Origin: Dyadobacter sp. UC 10
Lineage (GTDB): Bacteria; Bacteroidota; Bacteroidia; Cytophagales; Spirosomataceae
DNA: 64,000 bases
Direction: 5' to 3'
Assembly: GCF_008369915.1 (NCBI RefSeq)
Contig: NZ_VSRN01000001.1
Location: 6,196,501 to 6,260,500, forward strand
Shown here: in pieces, positions 8,556 to 17,873 of the stretch
Numbering within the stretch: the stretch's first letter is position 1
Layout: the number at the start of each line of letters is the position of its first letter
Position numbers and translations under genes: made by a program
Notes under the pieces: model-generated
What the model was told of the DNA's origin: nothing
Seen by the model: the letters and a program-made list of their open reading frames with translations, nothing else
The model's database searches: none

Positions 8556-10043
8556 CTAGTTTTTGAGGGTTTTGTAAATCGATTCCATATCCACATTTGC
8601 GCGGATCAGATCCGCCAGCTTATCGTATTGCAACTCTTTAAATTGCTCAAAACTTAGCTCATTATCAATCCGTTCCGATGTGTAAGATTGAAGCACCTGT
8701 GCGATCACATGATCATTGTCAAGCACGCCGTGCAGGTAAGTTCCCCAGGTTTTATGGTTTAAATAATAACCGTCTTCCCGACCGTCCGACAATTTCGCAA
8801 CTGCATTGCCTTTGCCAGAAGCAGTCGTTTCACCCATGTGAATCTCGTAACCGAACGCAACGCCATCCTCTTCCCGAAACCTAAACTGACATTGCAAGGT
8901 CGTTTTCTCAGCTTGCAGCGTGGTACTCACCGGCAAAATGCCAAGCCCGGGAATACTTTCTATCGTTCCTTCAACATGATACGGATCCATAATCCGCTCG
9001 CCCATCATCTGGTATCCACCGCAGATCCCTATCACCGTCTTCCCAGATTTATGCGCCTCCGTAATCGCTTTTGCCACACCATTATTTTTAATAAACAGCA
9101 TATCATCAATCGTGTTTTTGCTGCCCGGAATGATCACAATGTCTGCTTTTGCAATTTCATCGGGTTCGTTGGTGTAAAACAGGTTGACCCTCGGGTCATT
9201 TTCCAGCCTGTCGAAATCAGTAAAATTGGAGAGCCGCCGCAAAAGAATCACAGCCACATTTACACTGCCCTTTACCGAAGTCCTGTATTTGGCTTGGAGC
9301 GAAACCGAATCCTCCTGCTCAATGTGAATGTCCCGGAAATAAGGTAACATGCCCACCACCGGTAAGCCCGTGAGGTCTTCCAGCATCCGTTTTCCATCTT
9401 CGAACAACCGCCCGTCGCCTCTGAATTTATTGATGATAATGCCCTTCATGCATGCTTTTTCCTCCTCGGTAAGCAAAGCAATTGTCCCGTAGATACTGCC
9501 AAAAACACCTCCCCGGTCAATGTCGCCGATCAGATAAGTGGCGGCGCCGGCGTGGGCGGCCATGCGCAGGTTGGTAATGTCCCGGTGTTTCAGGTTTAGC
9601 TCAGAAATACTCCCCGCCCCTTCCAATACGATCGGATGATAGCTTGCTGAAAGCCGGTCGAATGCCTGTTTCACAGATTCGAACAACTCGCGGCGGTCAT
9701 TTGCCATAAAATACTCGTAAGCTGACTGATTACCAACCGGTTTCCCGTTCAAAACCACCTGTGAGGACCTATCGCTGGTCGGCTTCAAAAGAACCGGGTT
9801 CATGTCCGACAAACATGGAATACCAGCCGCCTCGGCCTGCACAGCCTGCGCGCGTCCGAGCTCCAGGCCGTCGGCCGTGACATAGCTGTTCAGCGACATA
9901 TTTTGTGCTTTAAATGGTGCGGGCTGATATCCATCCTGTTTAAAAATCCTGCAAAAACCGGCTGTTATCACGCTTTTCCCTACATCTGAGCCGGTTCCTA
10001 CAAACATAATCGGCCGCAGTTTTCCGTTATTACTGTCTTCCAT
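8556..10043 (-). CDS. cobQ: Cobyric acid synthase (glutamine-hydrolysing)
   Basis: 495 residues, the normal CobQ length. An N-terminal dethiobiotin-synthetase-like ATPase domain opens with FVGTGSDVGKSVITAGFC and contains PFKAQNMSLNSYVT. A C-terminal class I glutamine amidotransferase-like domain contains the nucleophile motif GICGGYQMMGE and a late His in GTYLHGVLDND. CobQ amidates four carboxyls of adenosylcobyrinic a,c-diamide to give adenosylcobyric acid. The start overlaps the chlD end by 14 bases. Confidence 0.97.
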   Translation of the reverse strand: MEDSNNGKLRPIMFVGTGSDVGKSVITAGFCRIFKQDGYQPAPFKAQNMSLNSYVTADGLELGRAQAVQAEAAGIPCLSDMNPVLLKPTSDRSSQVVLNGKPVGNQSAYEYFMANDRRELFESVKQAFDRLSASYHPIVLEGAGSISELNLKHRDITNLRMAAHAGAATYLIGDIDRGGVFGSIYGTIALLTEEEKACMKGIIINKFRGDGRLFEDGKRMLEDLTGLPVVGMLPYFRDIHIEQEDSVSLQAKYRTSVKGSVNVAVILLRRLSNFTDFDRLENDPRVNLFYTNEPDEIAKADIVIIPGSKNTIDDMLFIKNNGVAKAITEAHKSGKTVIGICGGYQMMGERIMDPYHVEGTIESIPGLGILPVSTTLQAEKTTLQCQFRFREEDGVAFGYEIHMGETTASGKGNAVAKLSDGREDGYYLNHKTWGTYLHGVLDNDHVIAQVLQSYTSERIDNELSFEQFKELQYDKLADLIRANVDMESIYKTLKN

Positions 10044-11907
10044 GGATTGTTGCGTTGATCGTTTCTGTGATCGTTTCAGTCGTCAGATCGTCGAGCGACA
10101 GATATTCTCCTTTCAGCGCATTTGCCAGTTCCGCAGCCCTTCCGAGCCGCAGATAACCGTTTTCTGTGTCGAGAACCAAACATTTAAGCTGCATTTCCCC
10201 GATCGCAGCAGCGAGCTGCAAAGTCTGTTGCCAGGGATCGCCACCGCCTGCAAGCGGCACATTGGCCTTTCCGTCACTGAGCACGATGAGCATCGGTTTC
10301 GTATCAACCGGTTGACTTTGAATTAACTCCAAAGCAACTTTCATAGCGTGAGCCAGTGGCGTTCTTCCTCCAGTTGGCAAACTCTTCATGGTTTCCTCGG
10401 CGAATTCAATGCTGCGGGTCGGCTCCAAAAGCACTTCCGCTTCCACGCCGCGGAAAGCGATTACGCCTACCCGATCACGCTTTTGATAAGCATCCTGCAA
10501 CAATGCGAGCACGCTTCCTTTTACAGCTTCCATCCTTTTTCCCGCCGCCATAGAACCAGACGCATCGACCACAAACAGGATCAAATGACCGGTTTTTCCA
10601 CTTTTCACTTTCTGATACAAATCCTCGCTCCTGATTTCCAGCTGGTCGGGATCGCGGACAAGCGCATTTCGCACTGTTTCCGAAACCGCCAGACTGCCGC
10701 CAGCAAACTTCTCTGCACCAACCTGAAAACCCTTAGGCATATCCAGCGTTTTCTTGCGGCGGCCAGCATTCAATTCAGGTGAAAAAACGGTTTTATCCAA
10801 ATTGATTTCAGGTATTTTGTTAAAAACACCCGGCATAAAAACCTGTTCTGTTGCATTGGAAGGGCAATTTCCTTCACCGCATTCGTCCCTACTGTCGTTA
10901 CTTCCAGACCGAACTTCCTGCGTTTTCTGCTGGTCTATCTGGTTATTTTCAGGCTGAGAATCGCGGTTTTCAGGTGTACCATTTGTTTGTGCCTGGGTAT
11001 CATTTTGTTTTTGTTCAAAAGGCTTTTTTCCCCTCCTGTGCATTAAAACCAGCCCGGTTGCTTTGCGGATATCGTCGGCGTTTACAACCTTCCGATTAGC
11101 CAGTGCGGCGATCGTAGTTGCGGTTTTGTACAGCACGATATCAGCCCGCAGGCTTGCCACCGACCATTCAATGCAAAGCTGGCTGATCAATGTCAGCAAT
11201 CCTTCCGGCATAGCTACGGAGGGAAGCAGGTTTTTAGCATTTGTGATCTGCGTTTTCAAAGCTTGTTGTGCGCCGCTCCAATGTGCATGGAACTGATCCG
11301 GATTATGCTCAAAAGCAATCCTTCTTTTCACAACTTCGGTTCGCTCCGAAATGTCCTGCTGCGCCTCCACTTCCACCATTAAACCAAAACGATCAAGAAA
11401 TTGCGGGCGCAGATTTCCTTCCTCCGGATTCATCGTACCGATAAGCACAAAACGCGAAGGGTGCGAAACGGAAAGTCCCTCACGCTGAACAGTGTTAACC
11501 CCCGAAGCCGACACATCCAGTAGAATATCGACCAGATGATCGGACAACAGATTCACCTCGTCCACATATAAAATCCCCCGGTGTGCACTTGCGAGCAGGC
11601 CCGGAAGCAGCTTTTGCTTTTTCTCCGACACCATGGCCGCGATGTCCAGACTTCCTATCACGCGATCCTCCGAAGCTCCCAGCGGCAAATCGACAAAAGG
11701 AACCGGAATGTCAACCGTCGTTTCTGACCCGTCTCCGGCCATAAAGGGCATTACCGCCGCCAATCCTCTCGCTGCCGTTGTTTTGGCCGTACCTTTTTCA
11801 CCCTTGATCAGCACCCCGCCAATCGCAGGATTGACCGCGCAAAGCAGTAAAGCCTGCTTCAATTTATGCTGTCCAACTATCGCAGAAAATGGATATTGAT
11901 CACTCAT
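10030..11907 (-). CDS. ChlD/BchD-type chelatase subunit (AAA+ plus VWA), partner of CobN
   Basis: 625 residues. Residues 1-290 form an AAA+ domain of the ChlI/BchI type: Walker A GEKGTAKT at 36-43, Walker B GILYVDEVNLL and sensor IGTMNPEEGNLRPQFLDRFG. A Gln/Asn/acidic linker follows (about 297-380). A C-terminal von Willebrand A domain carries the MIDAS motif VVDASGSM. In many cobalamin producers CobN works with chlD-type subunits instead of CobS and CobT, and the position 18 bases after cobN supports a cobalt chelatase here. No separate small ATPase subunit gene is visible. At the AAA+/linker border lies an A AAA AAG heptamer followed by a stop in the -1 frame (see separate entry), which would give a 297-residue ATPase-only product. 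Confidence 0.93.
   Translation of the reverse strand: MSDQYPFSAIVGQHKLKQALLLCAVNPAIGGVLIKGEKGTAKTTAARGLAAVMPFMAGDGSETTVDIPVPFVDLPLGASEDRVIGSLDIAAMVSEKKQKLLPGLLASAHRGILYVDEVNLLSDHLVDILLDVSASGVNTVQREGLSVSHPSRFVLIGTMNPEEGNLRPQFLDRFGLMVEVEAQQDISERTEVVKRRIAFEHNPDQFHAHWSGAQQALKTQITNAKNLLPSVAMPEGLLTLISQLCIEWSVASLRADIVLYKTATTIAALANRKVVNADDIRKATGLVLMHRRGKKPFEQKQNDTQAQTNGTPENRDSQPENNQIDQQKTQEVRSGSNDSRDECGEGNCPSNATEQVFMPGVFNKIPEINLDKTVFSPELNAGRRKKTLDMPKGFQVGAEKFAGGSLAVSETVRNALVRDPDQLEIRSEDLYQKVKSGKTGHLILFVVDASGSMAAGKRMEAVKGSVLALLQDAYQKRDRVGVIAFRGVEAEVLLEPTRSIEFAEETMKSLPTGGRTPLAHAMKVALELIQSQPVDTKPMLIVLSDGKANVPLAGGGDPWQQTLQLAAAIGEMQLKCLVLDTENGYLRLGRAAELANALKGEYLSLDDLTTETITETINATIHGRQ
11015..11037 (-). promoter_or_regulatory. 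Candidate -1 programmed frameshift site within chlD
   Basis: On the coding strand the heptamer A AAA AAG spans 11029-11023 and is phased correctly for tandem slippage (codons GGA AAA AAG, residues 293-295). A slip of -1 reads GCC TTT TGA, so translation ends after Ala-Phe with TGA at 11017-11015. This gives a 297-residue protein made of the AAA+ domain. AGGAGG lies at 11037-11032, only 2 bases before the heptamer, closer than the 10-14 bases usual for a -1 stimulator. No clear downstream stem-loop is visible. Programmed frameshifting in chlD genes lacking a small-subunit gene is known in other cobalamin producers. Confidence 0.65.
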
Positions 11908-11925
11908 TTACAGTTAATTAAGATA

Positions 11926-14900
11926 TTATTCAGCCCGCACTTCCAGTAACGCCTCACTTTTGAGATACAAATCTTTCAAACCTTCCAGAGCCACCCCGGA
12001 AGGCGATTCCCACATGCCCCGCTGTACTGCTTCAAGCAATCTTTCAGCAATCGCGTTGAGCGCCCAGGGGTTGCTTTCTTCAAAAAACTGCTGCATTTGC
12101 GGGTCCAGCGCGTAGGTTTGCGCCAATTTTTCGTACATCCAGTCGTCTACCACATTCGCCGTCGCATCGTAGCCAAAAATATAATCGACCGTCGCCGTAA
12201 GTTCCAATCCGCCTTTATAGCCGTGCTTCTTAATGCTTTCGATCCATTTCGGATTAATAACCCGCGACCTGAAAACTCGTAATGTTTCTTCTTTCAAATC
12301 GCGCACGACAGGCTGCGCCGGATTTTGGGAATCGCCGAAATAATGCCTTGGCTGCTGGCCCGTCAGATTGCGGATCGTGGCGATCATGCCCCCGTGAAAT
12401 TGCAGGTAATCGTCACTGTCAAAAATGTCGTGTTCGCGGTTATCCTGGTTGTGCAGCGCCACTTCCACACCCGCAAGCCGCTGCCTGAACTCACTTCTGG
12501 CATCCACGCCCTGCGCATTTTTCGAGTAGGCATATCCTCCCCAGTTGACATAAGCTTTGGCCAGATCCGCATCCGAATGCCAGTTCCGTTCATCGATCAG
12601 CGGCAAAATTCCCGCCCCGTAGGTGCCGGGAGCTGCGCCAAATATCCGGTAACCCGCTTTTTCCTCGGCTTCCTCAATCGCCAGATTATTGTCCTTTTGG
12701 AGTTCCGATAAATCTTTTAAATAGTGTTTTCGAATAAAATTGTCTTCAAGCGGTTCGTCAAGTGCGATGACCAGCTGCACCGCTTCATCCATCAAATCGA
12801 TCAAATGCGGAAATGCATCACGAAAAAAACCGCTGATGCGCGTGGTAACATCAATGCGCGGACGGCCAAGCTCCGCCAATGCAATTACCTCGACGCCCGT
12901 AATCCTTCTGCTTTCTGCCTGCCAAACCGGACGAACGCCTAGTAGAGCCAGTACCTCCGCAACATCGTCCCCATGCGTGCGCATCGCGCTGGTACCCCAA
13001 ATGCTGATGCCGACGCTTTCCGGGTATCGCCCAGTTTCTTTCAAATGCCTTTCCAGGACTTCCCGCGCGAGCTGCTGTCCCACTTCCCACGCCGCCTTCG
13101 AGGGCAGTACCCGGGGATCGACCGCATAGAAATTGCGCCCGGTTGGCAGTATATGCGCCATTCCACGCGTAGGAGCGCCGCTTGGGCCAGCCGGCACATA
13201 ACCGCCTGAAAGCCCGTGAAGCAGGTTCGTAATTTCCTCATCCGTCCGCGCCAGATTGGGAACCAACTCATGGCAAACAAATTCCAGAATGGCTTTTATA
13301 TCAGAAAAACCGGAATGTTTCGATGTAATGCTTAGTGTTTCAAATAGCACCCGATCAATGGAATCCTGCCTAAAATTGTAGTATTCCAAAAGCCTGAAAA
13401 GGTGGCTACTCAGCGCATCGATCACCTCCAAAGCGTCAGCGCCGGTTACGATTTTCCTGCCTGCGAGGGTCTCAAAAAGAGCACTTACTAAACCAAGCTT
13501 CTCCCCTTTTCTGGCAAGAATATCGTTTAGTTCAAGGTCAAATATCGCCGCGATTTCCGACTGCAATCCAGGCACCGGTCCATTCTGCAAACGGGTGAGC
13601 GATTGCAGCATATCGGCCAATGTATCGCCTGTGGGCATTTCTCCCAGGGTATGCAAACCGTTTCGGATCTGTGCAGCCCCCAGCTCACACAGATAGCCGT
13701 CTATGTCTTCAATCAAATGCGCAATATCTTTTCCATCCATTTCGGTCAGGCTTACCGGCACTCCCTCAGGGGTCATTTCATCGTCCCAATCGTGCTTATG
13801 GTCGCCATGATCGCGGGCGAGCATGACGGAAAGATCGGTATCGAGGTTCGTTTGCCGGATTAATTCCCAGATCTGCCTTTGCAGCAGCGGCAATTTGGAA
13901 GGATCCAGACTTTCGACCTGATAATATTCGTCCACCAATTGTGTCAGTTGCGCCAATTCACCATAACTGTCAGCAGAGGTCATGGGCGGCGTAAGATGGT
14001 CGATGATCACTGCATGTGCCCGCCTTTTAGCCTGAGAACCTTCTCCCGGGTCGTTGATAATAAAGGGATAGAAAAGCGGCATGTCACCCAGCAACGCGTC
14101 AGGGAAGCAGTTTTCCGACAAACCAATACCTTTTCCCGGCAACCATTCCAGGGTTCCGTGCTTGCCCACATGTACGATCGCATCGGCACCCCAACTGTCA
14201 CGCAGCCAGCGATATAGCGCATAATAATGGTGCGTTGGAGGCAAGTCGGGCTGGTGATAGATGGCGTCCGGATCCATGCCGTATCCGCGCGGCGGCTGCA
14301 ATGCCACGAACGCATTGCCAAGATCCAGCCCCGCCAATACGATTTGTTTGTCGTGGACAAATGTTTCGCCCGGCGCAGGCCCCCATTGTTTCACTATCTT
14401 TTGTTTAATCTGATCAGGAAGTTCATCAAACCACCTCTGATATTGCTGAACCGGCACATGTCCGGCAGCATTCGCGAGTTGTTCGTTGGTCAGATAATTA
14501 TGGTCATAAGAACATCGATCGATCAATGTATGGATCAATTCATTGCCTGTCGCGGGAAGCTTTTTGATCTGGTAACCCTCCGCCTGCATTGCGTGCAGCA
14601 TATTCATCAGCGAGGCCGGTGCGTCCAGCCCTACTGCATTTCCAATCTGCGATGCTTTCGTATTGGAGTTGGTAAAAATGAATGCGATGCGTTTCTGTGC
14701 ATTTTTCAAATGTCTCAACCGCGCAAAACGGATTGCCAGACCCGTTACTCTTTCAACCCTGTTTTCAAGCGGCTCATAACCTTTTGTTTCCTTTCCTTTT
14801 TCTTTAAATGAAACCGGAACGGTAATAATCCGGCCGTCAAATTCCGGGATCGCCACATTCATGGCGGTATCGAGCGGGTTCAGTCCACGCGCTGACGTTT

Positions 14901-16209
14901 CCCACGGCCCCCGGCTCATTCCGCTGGTGATCGCCTGTAAAACAGGCACATCCAGGTTTGTCAGTGCTGCTACCGGCTTGCTGATCGTTCCCACGGGCTG
15001 AATATCGGTCATAGCAAATGAGATCGTATTGATCAAAACATCGACCTTAACTCCCTCATCAACAAAATATTGAAATGCAAGCGGCTTACCCGTAACCGGA
15101 TCGGCTGATTTCAGTGACGATGTAAAAACAGGCAGTACATTTACATTCCCGTTTTCCAGCGAACGGACCATCGCGTCCACAAAATGCGTATTTCCGCTGA
15201 TCCAATGTGCGCGGTAGAATGTGAGCGCGACGGTCGGAAGCGCGGGATCTTTGTATTTCAGCCAGTCTGTCATAGCTGCATTTTCAGGAAGATCCGGATG
15301 ATATATGCCGTGTTCCGGTAATTGCAACGCAGGTTCAGCGCCAAAGCCGGTCATTAGCAAATGGTCTGACAAATAGCACAATAGCGATGTAAAATTGATG
15401 TACCCGCCTGCCTGCAGATAATTTAGAGTTTCCTGCAAAATGTCCGGTGAAACCGTTGAGACAGCTGCAAAGTCGGGATTCAGCTCTCCGGTTCCGCTGA
15501 CAATAATCAGGTGCTGCTGCCGCTCCTTCGCCAGCCTGACCAACTCACCATAACCCGGAATACTACTCAGCCGGCCGTGAATCCGGATCACAATGATCTG
15601 TGCTTCTGCCAGTTCACGGGCCAGCAACTGCGCCATTTGCTCATCACTTTTCACAGCCAGCAGGCTGATACCCATGGTTTTAGGAAAATCATCCGGCAAT
15701 GTTTCCATCGCGCGGCTCAATGTCAGCAAATCCGTATCGGCATGGGTCATGAAAACGATTCCTTCCGTCGGTATGGCCGGCTGCCCGCTGATCGTGGCTG
15801 TTTCCGAACCTTTCCAGGTGTAAAACTGAAATACATATTCGGCCAGGTCGGCAGGCGGAACAAGATAGCGGTCCGCCTTGACCATGCTTTCGATGTAATC
15901 AAAAATGGCGATGATCTGCCAGTCATTATTGATGGAATGAAACCAAACCGAATGTCCGTCGAAAAGCAATGTCACGACATTTGCCAGCGTGCACGGGCCC
16001 AAACAGCCGCCTTTGGTCATGTGCACCACATTGCGGAGCTTTCTGCGCAGCCACTCACTTTTGTACAATTCCACGGGAACAGCATCATAACCCCGATCCA
16101 CCCGCCCGCAGCAGCAGGCATTGTAACAATACGACAAATGCCCCCGTCGCTGCACAAGGTTAATCGCTTTTCCGTCAGAACGTGTTATTCGCTGGCGTTT
16201 GGTTGTCAT
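11926..16209 (-). CDS. cobN: Cobaltochelatase CobN with fused N-terminal Fe-S ferredoxin-like domain
   Basis: 1427 residues. From about residue 135 onward it is a full CobN/BchH-type large subunit, which binds the tetrapyrrole and inserts cobalt late in the aerobic pathway. Landmarks include HGTLEWLPGKGIGLSENCFP, PLPFYPFIINDPGEG-like text, GVRPVWQAESRRITGVEVI and GAAPGTYGAGILPLID. The first 130 residues are an extra domain with Cys28, Cys32-34, Cys69 and Cys73 (YCYNACCCGR and GGCLGPC), the pattern of thioredoxin-like [2Fe-2S] ferredoxins. The gene precedes chlD by 18 bases and follows cobB after a 220-base repeat-rich gap. Confidence 0.95.
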   Translation of the reverse strand: MTTKRQRITRSDGKAINLVQRRGHLSYCYNACCCGRVDRGYDAVPVELYKSEWLRRKLRNVVHMTKGGCLGPCTLANVVTLLFDGHSVWFHSINNDWQIIAIFDYIESMVKADRYLVPPADLAEYVFQFYTWKGSETATISGQPAIPTEGIVFMTHADTDLLTLSRAMETLPDDFPKTMGISLLAVKSDEQMAQLLARELAEAQIIVIRIHGRLSSIPGYGELVRLAKERQQHLIIVSGTGELNPDFAAVSTVSPDILQETLNYLQAGGYINFTSLLCYLSDHLLMTGFGAEPALQLPEHGIYHPDLPENAAMTDWLKYKDPALPTVALTFYRAHWISGNTHFVDAMVRSLENGNVNVLPVFTSSLKSADPVTGKPLAFQYFVDEGVKVDVLINTISFAMTDIQPVGTISKPVAALTNLDVPVLQAITSGMSRGPWETSARGLNPLDTAMNVAIPEFDGRIITVPVSFKEKGKETKGYEPLENRVERVTGLAIRFARLRHLKNAQKRIAFIFTNSNTKASQIGNAVGLDAPASLMNMLHAMQAEGYQIKKLPATGNELIHTLIDRCSYDHNYLTNEQLANAAGHVPVQQYQRWFDELPDQIKQKIVKQWGPAPGETFVHDKQIVLAGLDLGNAFVALQPPRGYGMDPDAIYHQPDLPPTHHYYALYRWLRDSWGADAIVHVGKHGTLEWLPGKGIGLSENCFPDALLGDMPLFYPFIINDPGEGSQAKRRAHAVIIDHLTPPMTSADSYGELAQLTQLVDEYYQVESLDPSKLPLLQRQIWELIRQTNLDTDLSVMLARDHGDHKHDWDDEMTPEGVPVSLTEMDGKDIAHLIEDIDGYLCELGAAQIRNGLHTLGEMPTGDTLADMLQSLTRLQNGPVPGLQSEIAAIFDLELNDILARKGEKLGLVSALFETLAGRKIVTGADALEVIDALSSHLFRLLEYYNFRQDSIDRVLFETLSITSKHSGFSDIKAILEFVCHELVPNLARTDEEITNLLHGLSGGYVPAGPSGAPTRGMAHILPTGRNFYAVDPRVLPSKAAWEVGQQLAREVLERHLKETGRYPESVGISIWGTSAMRTHGDDVAEVLALLGVRPVWQAESRRITGVEVIALAELGRPRIDVTTRISGFFRDAFPHLIDLMDEAVQLVIALDEPLEDNFIRKHYLKDLSELQKDNNLAIEEAEEKAGYRIFGAAPGTYGAGILPLIDERNWHSDADLAKAYVNWGGYAYSKNAQGVDARSEFRQRLAGVEVALHNQDNREHDIFDSDDYLQFHGGMIATIRNLTGQQPRHYFGDSQNPAQPVVRDLKEETLRVFRSRVINPKWIESIKKHGYKGGLELTATVDYIFGYDATANVVDDWMYEKLAQTYALDPQMQQFFEESNPWALNAIAERLLEAVQRGMWESPSGVALEGLKDLYLKSEALLEVRAE

Positions 16210-16223
16210 TTTGTTGGTGGTTT

Positions 16224-16455
16224 TTGGCTTTTAGCTGTTAGCTATTAGCCGTTAGCTATTAGCTTTTGGCGGTTGGCCGTTTGCTGCTATTTGTTAGCTC
16301 TAATCTCTCTTTATTATTCTTATTTTACCACTAAATATCAGGCAGTTCAATCCTTATCACTAAAAACTAATGGCTAACAGGTAATAGCTAACAGCCAAAA
16401 GCTAACAGCCAAAAGCTAACAGCTAATAGCTAATAGCCAAAGGCCAACAGCCCCC
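16224..16455. repeat. Long inverted repeat of AGCTAATAGC/AGCTAACAGCC units
   Basis: The left arm (about 16224-16302) carries TTAGCTGTTAGCTATTAGCC-like units. The right arm (about 16369-16455) carries complementary GCTAACAGCCAAAAGCTAAC-like units, separated by a roughly 65-base AT-rich stretch. The RNA would fold as a very long hairpin between cobB and cobN. The right arm runs into the end of cobB and supplies its last codons and TAG stop (GGC TAT TAG). Confidence 0.8.
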
Positions 16456-17758
16456 TGACAAACTCCTCCCTTTCCGCCCAATACAAATGCATGTAGGAAG
16501 CATATGTATTCAGCTTTCTATAAATCCTCGTTTCCGTTTCAATCAATTTCGCATTGGTAATGCGGATTGACTCCGGCTGCATTTCGTTTTGTATCAAATT
16601 GCTGTAATGAAACTCGTGGCCTTTTATTTCCATATTATTCCAATTCGCGATCCGGTAACCCAGTGTCATTTTTGCACTTTGCATGGAAGTGGCGCAGTCC
16701 AGCACGCCCGCCATAGGGAATGTTTCTCCGCTTTGCGTTGTAAGGCTTTTTGCCAGGTACATTAACCCGCCGCATTCAGCGAGTGTCCGGCCTCTTTCAT
16801 CACAGTAGGCTGCTACACTGGCTCGCATAGATACGTTTTCACTTAATTTTTCAGCAAATAACTCAGGATAGCCGCCGGGCAGATAAAGGAAATCGGTTTT
16901 CGGCAAATGGTTGTCGTGCAACGGACTGAACCAGGTGATCTCTCCGAAGCGGGAAAGCATTTCAATATTTTGCTGATATAAAAAAGTGAAAGCTTCATCC
17001 CGCGCAATGCTGATTTTCAGTTGTCCGGGTTTTTTCGAAGATTTTGAATGTTCGCGGCTTGTGCTGCTATGCTTTTCACGCTGTGTGATTTCCAGTAAGC
17101 GATCCAGGTTTACAGTTTTGGGAAGTACCTCTGCAAGATTTGAGATAATCTCTTCGTAATCTGTCCCGGCAGTGATTTGCAACCCCAAATGCCGCGAAGG
17201 AATGCTTATATCCTTATTCAGAGGAAGATAACCCAAAGGCTCAACGCCGGCGTCGGCACAAGCTTCCTTCAAAAACCCGTAATGCGATTCGGTGCTGACG
17301 AAGTTGAAAATGACGCCGGCAATGTTGATTCTTTTATCAAAATTTTTAAAACCAAACAACAAAGGAGCCGCCGAGTAAGCCATAGACTTCGCATTTACCA
17401 CCAAGATCACAGGAACATCCAGTAAATGCGCGATCTCCGCGCTGCTGCCCTGCATTTTATCCGCTCCGTCAAAAAGCCCCATCACCCCCTCCGTCACCGA
17501 CACGTCGGCAGTAGCACTAAATTTCCCGTAACTCTCCCGCACATGCTTTTCCGAAGACATAAAGGTGTCCAGATTGATACTTGATCGACCCGCAGCCGTG
17601 GTATGATGGATCGGATCAATGTAATCCGGGCCGCATTTGAATGGCTGAACCACCATCCCCCTATTTTTCAGCGCGCGCAACAAGGCCAGCGTAAGGGTCG
17701 TCTTACCGGAGTTGCTCGATGGAGCGGAGATCAGGAAATGGGAGCTTTTGAATGTCAT
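16430..17758 (-). CDS. cobB: Cobyrinate/hydrogenobyrinate a,c-diamide synthase
   Basis: 442 residues of the CobB/CbiA family. The N-terminal ATPase domain starts with SAPSSNSGKTTLTLALLRAL and includes CGPDYIDPIHH and TEGVMGLFDG. The C-terminal glutamine-amidotransferase-like domain has FLYLPGGYPELFAEKLS and the nucleophile segment AECGGLMYLAKSL. The enzyme amidates the a and c side chains using glutamine and ATP. The amidation precedes cobalt insertion in the aerobic pathway, which fits CobN next door. It is the first biosynthetic gene after the riboswitch-led TonB receptor, separated from it by a hairpin. Confidence 0.95.
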   Translation of the reverse strand: MTFKSSHFLISAPSSNSGKTTLTLALLRALKNRGMVVQPFKCGPDYIDPIHHTTAAGRSSINLDTFMSSEKHVRESYGKFSATADVSVTEGVMGLFDGADKMQGSSAEIAHLLDVPVILVVNAKSMAYSAAPLLFGFKNFDKRINIAGVIFNFVSTESHYGFLKEACADAGVEPLGYLPLNKDISIPSRHLGLQITAGTDYEEIISNLAEVLPKTVNLDRLLEITQREKHSSTSREHSKSSKKPGQLKISIARDEAFTFLYQQNIEMLSRFGEITWFSPLHDNHLPKTDFLYLPGGYPELFAEKLSENVSMRASVAAYCDERGRTLAECGGLMYLAKSLTTQSGETFPMAGVLDCATSMQSAKMTLGYRIANWNNMEIKGHEFHYSNLIQNEMQPESIRITNAKLIETETRIYRKLNTYASYMHLYWAEREEFVRGLLAFGY

Positions 17759-17769
17759 TGTGCTTGTTT

Positions 17770-17872
17770 CTGTGTTACACGGAGAGCCTCGGAGAAAGAA
17801 TGAGGGGCACGGAGATTATTTTTCTCTGTGGTCCTCCCCTTAACTCCGAGTACCTCCGTGTCACCTCAGAGA
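17770..17872. repeat. Intercistronic inverted repeat (CTCCGTGT / ACACGGAG)
   Basis: Between the receptor stop and the cobB start, TCTGTGTTACACGGAG and CCTCGGAG (from 17770) are complementary to CTCCGAG and CTCCGTGTCACCTCAGAGA (to 17872). An inner pair is AGGGG...CCCCTT. The transcript would form a long nested hairpin. It could attenuate or stabilise the message between receptor and biosynthetic genes; no T-run follows, so a simple terminator is not supported. Confidence 0.65.
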
Positions 17873-17873
17873 G

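Noticed and set aside
11032-11037. Internal ribosome entry for a VWA-only ChlD fragment
   Set aside because: AGGAGG is followed by no in-frame start codon at a suitable distance; it also encodes the Arg-Arg pair needed in the main frame.
15511-16248. 245-codon plus-strand frame opposite the cobN start
   Set aside because: It is antisense to a well-conserved coding region and shows no protein-like features; codon pattern is explained by cobN.
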